From NCBI GenBank assembly GCA_029821875.1, contig JALGXW010000014.1, forward strand, positions 1 through 64,000: a DNA stretch of 64,000 nucleotides. Direction: 5' to 3'. The DNA comes from Candidatus Hebobacterum abditum (lineage in GTDB: Bacteria > Armatimonadota > Hebobacteria > Hebobacterales > Hebobacteraceae). A program made the position numbers and the translations under genes. This document shows positions 57,836 through 64,000 of the stretch, one piece after another; position 1 is the first letter of the stretch; the number at the start of each line of letters is the position of its first letter. The notes under the pieces are model-generated. The model was not told the DNA's origin and searched no databases. It was given only the letters and a program-made list of their open reading frames with translations.

Positions 57836-58122
57836 TCAGGTACGCGCGGAGTAGGACAGGAGTCGCGAATTCGCGCTGCCGTCCGATGAGCGAGCAGGGA
57901 CGCCTCGCCGCCGTCTAACGCCAGCAGGAAGTACGGGTGCGGGCCTAGCTCGCTCGTGGTCGCACGCCGCGCCTGGCCGTAGGCTTCTGCTAGCTGCCCG
58001 CCAGGCGCTGATCTGGGTATCGGGGAAGAAGCGGGGCTCGGGGTCCACCGGTAGTGTCTTCGCTAGCTTCTCCGGCTTGTTCCATTGCTCGCCGCGGTGT
58101 ATCACCTCGGGCACAGGCGGAA
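57836..58122 (-). pseudogene. Frameshifted gene, unknown function
   Basis: Two adjacent frames both look protein-like. The upstream one reads PEVIHRGEQWNKPEKLAKTL and PRFFPDTQIS. After a frame change near 58000-58012 the next frame reads GQLAEAYGQARRATTSELGP then FLLALDGGEASLLAHRTAARI. Neither part is complete and no SD is seen. It lies just after the small gene at 58123-58359, so a broken second gene of that unit is the simplest reading; a sequencing error is the alternative. Confidence 0.35.
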
Positions 58123-58359
58123 TCAGCTTCTGTCTGCGCTTCTACGCGTCGCTTCGGCCGACGCCTGGTTCAATGCATCGGCAGTCATGGCTGCCTGATT
58201 CGGGGTGAGCAGAAGACTCCGCCTAAGAGCCGGGAACCGCACGGACACCATCGGATCGCGCGTTTCAGAGCTGCTCGTGACGCTCACCTCGAAGCTCATC
58301 TCTGCTGGCTCGGCAAACTGGCGGAAGGGCCACTCAATGCTGTCTTGCTGCCTACTCAT
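58123..58359 (-). CDS. Small conserved-looking protein, unknown function
   Basis: Protein of 78 residues beginning MSRQQDSIEWPFRQFAEP, with a GAGAGG/GAGGG run upstream as SD. It continues EMSFEVSVTSSSETRDPMVSV and ends LLLTPNQAAMTADALNQASAEATRR, a beta-sheet followed by an amphipathic helix. The codon use and composition look like those of a real gene. No family name is known to me. The space 58360-58753 upstream shows nothing else. Confidence 0.6.
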   Translation of the reverse strand: MSRQQDSIEWPFRQFAEPAEMSFEVSVTSSSETRDPMVSVRFPALRRSLLLTPNQAAMTADALNQASAEATRRSADRS

Positions 58360-58753
58360 TCCCTCGTCCTCTCTTCCGAAAGCGATGGCATGCCTTCTTG
58401 CACTGCAGTCGGAGACCTCTGAGTGCGCTACACGATCGGGCACCCAGGGGATTTGCCCTATGGTCTGAAACCATTCTGCGGCAGGCGTGGGGCTCTTTCC
58501 TTCCCCAGAGAGTCACGCATGTCGCTTAACACCGCGTGACACGGCTGTACGTGGACGCGGAAGTCGGATTGTTGACAGCCGAGCGCGACCTATTGGACTC
58601 GTGTCAGCGCGATCTCAGGGTTGCTCGGCAGGGACCTGCCGTCCCCGCGACAGTTAACAGGGACTGGTGGTCTCATGGCAGAATCGTCGGTGATGGCCGC
58701 GGGCAGACAGCCACATGAGAATCGTGCCTGGTCGCTGCGAGGAGGGTCGAGTC

Positions 58754-59026
58754 ATGACAGAAGAACGCGAGACTCCTAGGGTCACTCTAGAGATCGTGTC
58801 TCAGAAGGGGGAATGCCCCAGTGGGCACAAGGTGGGTCAGAAGTTCGATGTCAGCGGGGCCACTCCCGGAGGTCTATGCCCATCAGCTTACCACAGTGCC
58901 TATCCAGCTATCTTTGCCCTGAAGTTCGGCGGGCAACTACCTTGGGAGGAGAAGGAAGGCACAGCACACATCGCCTGCCCTGACCCAGAGAATCCGGTGG
59001 TCATGAAGATAACACGCGAAGGCTAG
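58754..59026 (+). CDS. TIGR04076-family protein
   Basis: Protein of 90 residues; ATG at 58754 after GAGGAGGGTCGAGTC. It matches the TIGR04076 pattern end to end: VTLEIVSQKGECPSGHKVGQKFDV (part quoted), TPGGLCPSAYHSAYPAI, LKFGGQLPW, and IACPDPENPVVMKI. Three conserved cysteines (in GEC, GLC and ACP) may bind a metal. The family is common in anaerobes and of unknown function. It stands alone between empty spacers. Confidence 0.88.
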   Translation: MTEERETPRVTLEIVSQKGECPSGHKVGQKFDVSGATPGGLCPSAYHSAYPAIFALKFGGQLPWEEKEGTAHIACPDPENPVVMKITREG

Positions 59027-59156
59027 CCTATGTAGTCCCCGAGAGTTCGTCGAACGCGTCGCGTGGCGTCGTGCCGCTCCGTCTGCACCATGACCGTGGG
59101 GCGGGGTCGCTGTGCTAGCAAGCGACCTGACGGAAGTGCCTGCGGAGATGGGACTA

Positions 59157-59831
59157 TCAGCACCTCGAGAGGATTATCTCGGCGAGGCGCCGGCGGCGCT
59201 GGCAAACCTGATCATCTCGGGGCGAGCGCTTGACGTATCGCTCACAGACTGGTGCCACGTAGCGCATTTCCTCAATGGCACCGGGAAACTCCATCTCAGA
59301 AAGAGCAAGCAGCGTGTAGTAGAAGGGAAAGGCCCGCCACCTGCCATTGCCAGCGCGCAGCGTCCTCAGCACTTCTACGCCAGCGCTCAGGCAATGCTCG
59401 CCGCCGTCAAACTCCTTCGCCGTCATGTGACGCCAGAAGGCGGGAGTGCAGGTGCCGCAGCAGTACATGCCATAGGGGCGCTGCTTCGGAAGCCGGCTCA
59501 TGATCCCGTGCCGCGCGCGCTCGAGAGCTTGTTCGACCTCGCGCCCGGCCACGTCGAGAAGGATCAAGGCTCGGCAAGCTTCCTCTCCCAGGATATGGCT
59601 GGCGCTGACAAGTGAGCCAGGCTTCTCGCCAGTGAAGACTCGCGTGATCTCTTTGCGATCCTCTTCGGTTGGCGCGAACATGTCTGCATAGGAGCCAGGC
59701 AGGCCCTGGCGGCTGGCGATCCATCTCGCCGTCTCTTTCTTCTCTTCGTTCGAGATGCGTCTTTGACAGAACAACGCCTCATTGATAGCGTCCAGTGTGG
59801 CCGCGAGGCTCCTGGTGTCAAGCAGCTTCAT
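59157..59831 (-). CDS. Hypothetical protein with YCCGTCTPAFWRH motif
   Basis: Protein of 224 residues; ATG follows ACAGGAGGAGACA, a strong SD. Two parts: a helical N-terminal half (ISNEEKKETARWIASRQGLPGSYADMF landmark, part quoted) and a C-terminal half with GMYCCGTCTPAFWRHM and WRAFPFYYTLLALSEM. The repeated short helices (ETARWIASRQG..., FPFYYTLLALSE...) recall alpha-alpha barrels such as those of terpenoid-cyclase/prenyltransferase folds, but this is only a resemblance. No family name recognised. Monocistronic. Confidence 0.72.
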   Translation of the reverse strand: MKLLDTRSLAATLDAINEALFCQRRISNEEKKETARWIASRQGLPGSYADMFAPTEEDRKEITRVFTGEKPGSLVSASHILGEEACRALILLDVAGREVEQALERARHGIMSRLPKQRPYGMYCCGTCTPAFWRHMTAKEFDGGEHCLSAGVEVLRTLRAGNGRWRAFPFYYTLLALSEMEFPGAIEEMRYVAPVCERYVKRSPRDDQVCQRRRRLAEIILSRC

Positions 59832-60052
59832 TGTCTCCTCCTGTCTGCTCTATGGTGCCCAGAATCTGTGGCCTTCAGGAACCGCGCTACTCCAGGCGCT
59901 CTCACCGGCAACGGCTGGGTTCAAGCCTGCGGAAAGGGAATCCTGCCAGAAGACCTCCGACTCCAGGAGCGCCGTCTGCTGGGCATGTATGTGCCGATGC
60001 CGGGTCGCGGAAGGCGCCAGTGAAAGGGCGTGCGGCGCCACTGCCTTCCCTT

Positions 60053-60199
60053 CTAGCCACCCATCAGGTGCCAGACGACGCCGATGACGACCAGCAGTAT
60101 GCCAGCCGGGATCGCAATCCTGATGACACACCCCACAAGTCGTACGAGGAGACCGACCGCGATCATAGCAGGCCCGAGAACGATCAGGGCGATCGGCAC
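60053..60199 (-). CDS. Two-helix small membrane protein (48 residues)
   Basis: Starts at GTG (60197-60199) after ATGGAGGTCAGCT and ends at TAG (60053-60055). The product MPIALIVLGPAMIAVGLL.. continues through VRLVGCVIRIAIPAGILLVVIGVVWHLMGG in two membrane segments around a short basic/Cys turn (only part quoted). Too short for most gene callers, but the SD, start and hydrophobic pattern fit a real small membrane protein. Confidence 0.55.
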   Translation of the reverse strand: MPIALIVLGPAMIAVGLLVRLVGCVIRIAIPAGILLVVIGVVWHLMGG

Positions 60200-60469
60200 A
60201 GCTGACCTCCATTCCAGTACTAGGTCGGCTCGGCACTTCCCCTGCGCGGCTCCTAGCGATCATTCGCTCTGTCAGGGCTGTCGCCTGCTGCCAGCGGCCT
60301 GCTCAGCTTCCCCACGGCCGTCTGCTTCGTGCGGGTGTCGGAGTGCAGGTACGCGTGGCGGCCTCGCCATTCCACACCGACGGCATGTGCGATGTCAGCG
60401 CCGATAGGGACCTATCCCAACAGAGGCCACATGAGCGTACCGATGCACAGCAGGAGGGCTGTTGACACG

Positions 60470-60534
60470 CCGCCTGATGGGGGCCGCTGCAGGCGAGGTC
60501 CTCGGGGGGCCGGGAACATCGGCCTATCAGGCGG
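60470..60534. repeat. Inverted repeat CCGCCTGAT / ATCAGGCGG
   Basis: Nine-base arms at 60470-60478 and 60526-60534 around 47 nt, preceded by TTGACA (60462). This is within the gene-free spacer 60200-60671; it may be a small RNA or an operator. No other feature is seen in the spacer. Confidence 0.4.
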
Positions 60535-60671
60535 GGTCTAATGCAATAGGTGTGGTGCCATGCCCGTCGCCACGAAGGAGTGGCGGAGATCTCCTGAGGA
60601 GAGCAACCGGGGGCGGCCGCAGCTAAGGCCCACGGGAACGTAGGCGGCTAGAAGGGGAACTGGATAGGTCA

Positions 60672-61655
60672 ATGTCGATGCGTCACTCGTTGAGGATGAA
60701 TGCCCTCACAATCACCGCTCTCGCGGCCATCCTGGTGTGGCCGACTGCTGGGGCCTCGTGGGATCAGGCACTGGACGCGGGTATCCCGTCCAAAGGCGGG
60801 AAGGCAGAGGTCGGATCAGGCCGTGGAGGCTACAAGCCGAGGCCAGATGGTCCCTACGTGACGTACTACAAGACAGGCGAGAAGTGGGCTGAGGGATACT
60901 ACAGGAACGGCGAACTCGAGGGCCTCTTCACGAACTGGTTCAAGAATGGGCGCATGATGAACCAGTGCGTCTACGTGAACGGGGAGCGACACGGTCTCTT
61001 CCTTTCCTGGCACGCCAACGGTGCCAGGCGGGAGCAAGGGCAGTATGCACATGGCGTCAAGACCGGTGCCTGGACGAAGTGGGACGACCGGGGGCGCAAG
61101 AAGAGCACGATAGAATGGCGGAACGGCAGACCGAATGGTGACGCCACCCTCTGGCATGACAACGGAACCATGTTCAAGACGGGACGTTTCCGGGATGGGG
61201 AAGAGACGGGGTTGTGGATCACCCGAGATACGGATGGGGCGAAGCTGTCAGAGGCGGCATGGCGGGAGGGGCGTCTTCACGGCTTGGCGATGAACTGGTG
61301 GAAGAGTGGCAGGAAGAGAAGCGAGGGATCGTACAGAGACGGGAAGATGGACGGGACATGGCTTGAGTGGGACGATAACGGCATCCTGAGAGTCGTGCAG
61401 GACTACCGGGAGGGGGCTCTCCATGGGCGGCGGACCGTGTGGAACAGCGACGGGAGGAGATGGCGGGAGTTCTTATACGCCAACGGTGAGCTCAATGGGG
61501 AATGCCTCGAGTGGCACGAGAACGGCGAACTGAAGGGCGTCGGCTTGTACAAGGATGGTCACAGACACGGTCGGTGGCTGGCGTGGGACGACGAGGGGAA
61601 GCTTACCGAGGAAGAGCTCTACGAGCAGGGCGAGCGGGTGTGCCTAACTAACTAA
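60672..61655 (+). CDS. Secreted MORN-repeat (YwqK-type) protein
   Basis: Protein of 327 residues with a signal peptide (about 1-28, ending TAGAS). The rest is MORN-type variant repeats of about 23 residues, with recurring forms such as WAEGYYRNGELEGLFTNWFKNG, YVNGERHGLFLSWHANGARREQG, and YKDGHRHGRWLAWDDEGKL (each a short landmark), about eleven in all. YwqK/MORN_2 repeats are used as antitoxin or glycan/lipid-contact modules in bacteria; no toxin gene is adjacent here. ATG at 60672, alternative at 60678; SD weak (GGATAGG). Confidence 0.85.
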   Translation: MSMRHSLRMNALTITALAAILVWPTAGASWDQALDAGIPSKGGKAEVGSGRGGYKPRPDGPYVTYYKTGEKWAEGYYRNGELEGLFTNWFKNGRMMNQCVYVNGERHGLFLSWHANGARREQGQYAHGVKTGAWTKWDDRGRKKSTIEWRNGRPNGDATLWHDNGTMFKTGRFRDGEETGLWITRDTDGAKLSEAAWREGRLHGLAMNWWKSGRKRSEGSYRDGKMDGTWLEWDDNGILRVVQDYREGALHGRRTVWNSDGRRWREFLYANGELNGECLEWHENGELKGVGLYKDGHRHGRWLAWDDEGKLTEEELYEQGERVCLTN

Positions 61656-61751
61656 GCGCGACGGCGACCTGGCGCGGCGTGCGCGCATCAACGGTGCACG
61701 ATGTAGGAGTGGAGCATCCGGACGGGGTCTCTGCGGATCACAGGGGTCCAG

Positions 61752-61896
61752 CTTCTGGGCCCACATGCACATCGAGCACTGTGTCGAGAACGGTGTGGTG
61801 CAGGGCTACGAGGACGGCTACTACCACCCCGATTACGTAGTCACCCGCGACCAGATGGCGGTGTACGTGGCGAGGGCGTTTGGGTTGGTGAGTTAG
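61752..61896 (+). pseudogene. Orphan SLH cassette remnant, copy 2
   Basis: Only the last SLH repeat remains: FWAHMHIEHCVENGVVQGYE, then DGYYHPDYVVTRDQMAVYVARAFGLVS and a stop. The next 215 bp up to the sigma pseudogene show no gene; a candidate -10 (TATACT at 62052) is the only other signal. Confidence 0.75.
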
Positions 61897-62111
61897 CCCC
61901 GCGGCTTCGGCCCTGCGGCGAAGCTCAGAGTAGACGGCGAGGCCCTGGCGGAAGCCGAAGGCTCGGCGTTAGCGGCCCGCATCGTGCCCTGCCCCCCTGA
62001 CTGCCCTCACAGCCCCCTCACTCGGCGCGTGGATTCGCGCCGGCTTCGCGTTATACTAGGCAGAGGACCCAGGGCGTAAAGGCCCTTCGCTGCGACCGAA
62101 TCCAAGGGGGA

Positions 62112-62665
62112 GTGGCAGTGGCGATCGAGGGAACGCGGGCACAACCCATCGTGTCTGCCGAACCTGAGGCGGAGCTGGTCCGCCGAGTGCGCCTGGCAGA
62201 TCAGGCCGCCTACGCCGACTTCTGCCGGCGCTTCGGGCCCCCGCTCCACGGCTTCGCCGCCTCTCGCCTCTCCGGCGACCACGACCTGGCCGAGGACATC
62301 ATGGTCCAGACCCTTGGCTCTACGGCATCGCCCGCCGCCAGATCCAGGCCGAAATCCGCAGACAGAAGAGGCGCAAGTCCGTGCCCGCCCACGCCCAGGT
62401 ACCCATCGACACCATCAACGAGGTCCCGTCTGCGGGTGACATGGCGGCCGATCTGGCCGACCGCGTCGACGCGCAGCGCAAGATCGCCGAGCTATCCCGA
62501 TTCCTTTCCGACAGCGAGATGGAGGTGCTCACCCTTCATTGGGTGGACGAGTTCTCGGCCAGGGAGATCGCCCGCATAGTGGGCCGCTCCCACCGCGCGG
62601 TCGAGTCCCTGCTCCATCGGGCCAGGCAGAAAGCACTGGAAAGGTGGGGTGACCATGCTGACTGA
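62112..62665 (+). pseudogene. ECF-like sigma factor with internal deletion and frameshift
   Basis: Relative of the sigma gene at 35223-35834. The N-terminal part reads normally to FAASRLSGDHDLAEDIMVQTL. About 58 bp corresponding to AEAVHNIDRFDPRRSTFRA in the intact relative are then missing, throwing the reading out of frame near 62315. The other frame continues LYGIARRQIQAEIRRQKRRKSVP and a complete region 4 (SEMEVLTLHWVDEFSAREIARIVGRSHRAVESLLHRAR, part quoted). Start is GTG at 62112 or 62118 behind AAGGGGG. The lost segment is in sigma region 2, so the product would not work. Confidence 0.75.
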
Positions 62666-63860
62666 TCCAAGAGAACAGCACATCGCCGCCGCATTCAAGG
62701 CCGCCCGGCCCCTGCCGAGGGCGGGATGGGATGGCCGCGCCCTCGCGGCGATGGCCGAGACCCAGCCGCGCCGGCATCCGAATCTGCTCACCTTCATCAT
62801 CGTCGCCGCGCTGCTGCTCTTGCTCGCCGCCGGCGTCTTCGCCGCGGTGCGCTACTTCTTCGTTGAGGGGACGCTGCATTTCCACGAATACCGCGGGCCC
62901 CTCCCAGGGCATCAGGAGCCTCAGGAGCCCACCGCACGTTTCTTCGGCGGCGAGCTGCAGTGGGAGACAGATGCCCGGCCCTCCGAAACGGGGGACATCG
63001 CCCCGGTCAGCGGCAAGGTGGTCTACTGGTGGGAGGACACGTGGCCCCCCACGCGCACCGAAATCCTCGTGTCCAACCTCGACTGGTCCGACGAGGTCAA
63101 CCTCACTGAGATCGCCGGGATCGGTGGCATCAACTGCGTCCCGAAGTGGTCTCCTGACGAAACCATGATCGCCTTCCAGCACTGCGACCCCGTGGAGGGC
63201 CTGCTGAACTGCAAGGCCGGATTCCACCTGTGGGTGATGAATGCGGACGGCTCTGATGCTCACCGGGTCATGCCTGAGGGTGCGCCTCCCACCGATTGCG
63301 GCACCTGGTCGCCCGACGGCTCCCGCCTCCTCACTTACATTCGGGAGCCGGACTCGTATGGGGAGCAGATCGGCGCGATCAGCACCGACATCTGGGGCAC
63401 AGACATCCTAGTGTTGCCCAATGTTGGGCGGTCCGGCTCTTGGTCTCCCGATGGCACCATGATAGTCAGCGACTACGCCGAGAAGGGGGAGTTTGATGGC
63501 CAGGAGGGGCGGTGGAATCAGCTTCTCCTCACAAATGCCGATGGCAGCGAGCCCAGAGTCCTGGTGGAGCAGTCCATTGCTGAGGCAGACATCCGCGCCC
63601 ACTATCCAACTGAGGACCAGCTCGCGCAGATTCCCGATGTCGATATCCTCGTCGAGGCCGCGCAGTACTGGGCGGGGCCATGCAAGCCGGTATGGTCTCC
63701 CAACAGCGACAAGATCGCCTTCCTCGCCGCCCTGCCCTTCGAGCCGGACGGGCTCGACAACAGGCGGCAGGCTGAGGTCTGGGTCTACGACCTTACCACC
63801 GATGAGCTGATCAGAGTCACGAACGACGATATCATGCAATCCAACATCATCTGGAAGTAG
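62655..63860 (+). CDS. Membrane-anchored TolB-like propeller protein, partner of the sigma gene
   Basis: Protein of about 401 residues (ATG at 62655; GTG at 62649 is also in frame) whose start overlaps the end of the sigma pseudogene. A cytoplasmic N-terminus of about 40 residues (KAARPLPRAGWDGRALAAM) precedes one membrane helix (about 48-68, FIIVAALLLLLAAGVFAAV). The outside part has TolB/PD40 blades with WSPDE, WSPDGS, WSPDGT and WSPNSD motifs (about 165-400). This is the same layout as 35824-36834 except that the sensor is a propeller. The sigma partner is broken, so the regulatory link may be lost. Confidence 0.8.
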   Translation: MLTDPREQHIAAAFKAARPLPRAGWDGRALAAMAETQPRRHPNLLTFIIVAALLLLLAAGVFAAVRYFFVEGTLHFHEYRGPLPGHQEPQEPTARFFGGELQWETDARPSETGDIAPVSGKVVYWWEDTWPPTRTEILVSNLDWSDEVNLTEIAGIGGINCVPKWSPDETMIAFQHCDPVEGLLNCKAGFHLWVMNADGSDAHRVMPEGAPPTDCGTWSPDGSRLLTYIREPDSYGEQIGAISTDIWGTDILVLPNVGRSGSWSPDGTMIVSDYAEKGEFDGQEGRWNQLLLTNADGSEPRVLVEQSIAEADIRAHYPTEDQLAQIPDVDILVEAAQYWAGPCKPVWSPNSDKIAFLAALPFEPDGLDNRRQAEVWVYDLTTDELIRVTNDDIMQSNIIWK

Positions 63861-64000
63861 CCCTCGCTGAGATACCACCACGAGCAGTCACCATAGCCGA
63901 CATCGCTCTCAAGCAATCGAACGCTGTTGCATAGAAGAGAATAGCAATCGACCGTTTTATAAGATAGCGATAGTTCGTTTTGCTGGATAGGGCCGTACTG
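63861..64000. other. AT-richer tail, no gene visible
   Basis: The last about 100 bp drop clearly in GC (GTTTTATAAGATAGCGATAG and neighbours) compared with the rest of the window, as expected for a promoter region or an insertion boundary. No reading frame is supported before the window ends. Confidence 0.4.

Noticed and set aside
59850-60263. 137-residue minus-strand frame
   Set aside because: Basic and low in protein character; the hydrophobic 48-residue frame at 60053-60199 in another phase has the SD.
1-64000. tRNA, rRNA, prophage, insertion sequence or integrase
   Set aside because: No T-loop GTTCRANNC context with an acceptor stem, no rRNA core and no transposase or integrase motif were found on either strand by reading.

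Overview
The window is a high-GC bacterial chromosome segment. It shows no rRNA, tRNA, phage, transposase or CRISPR signal. Three features point to Armatimonadota or a neighbouring uncultured lineage: prepilins whose helix continues into FPVFARARESARK with a C-terminal H-X9-DG box, a DUF6785-type membrane protein, and a large set of secreted proteins ending in three SLH (S-layer homology) domains. That placement is inference; no marker gene is present. Most genes have clear Shine-Dalgarno (SD) sequences of the GGAGG type, and several starts below were chosen on that basis.

Layout. 1-11.2 kb (minus strand): a subtilisin-like protease cut by the window edge, then four secreted proteins (two TolB-like propellers, two FG-GAP/ASPIC propellers), each ending in the same triple SLH cassette. 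11.3-16.2 kb (minus): a GH20-like protein, a nine-repeat TPR protein and a secreted GH2 glycosidase. 16.3-24 kb (plus): small membrane, zinc-ribbon and ankyrin proteins, a DegT/DnrJ aminotransferase, a CPBP protease, a DUF2330 protein and a second GH20-like paralogue. 24.2-28.5 kb: three tandem H-X9-DG prepilins with duplicated leaders and terminators. 28.6-34.8 kb: DUF6785 transporter-like protein, a repeat-rich spacer with a small four-Cys protein, an M55 D-aminopeptidase, a TPR membrane protein and a GNAT protein.

35-45.4 kb is rich in regulation: an ECF sigma factor with a membrane sensor/anti-sigma partner, a structured 0.7-kb non-coding stretch, RNHCP, DUF4190 and DUF2752 proteins, a nucleotidyltransferase bounded by a 50-bp direct repeat, an ECF sigma factor with a 390-residue C-terminal extension, a BACON-SLH protein, an orphan SLH cassette, and a conventional sigma/anti-sigma pair. 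45.6-48.2 kb is an arsenic operon: arsR with a consensus promoter and an operator overlapping the start codon, arsM, a DGC-domain protein and two small membrane proteins, closed by a strong hairpin.

48.4-54.6 kb holds two giant SLH proteins, each with exactly 14 GSCW-type propeller repeats and a shared upstream hairpin element. 54.7-64 kb holds an agarase-like glycosidase, several small proteins, a MORN-repeat protein, a second orphan SLH cassette, and a frameshifted sigma gene followed by a membrane-anchored TolB-like partner. Overall the segment appears devoted to cell-surface display (SLH proteins, pseudopilins), extracellular polysaccharide and peptide breakdown, and surface-sensing sigma factors, with an arsenic detoxification operon embedded.
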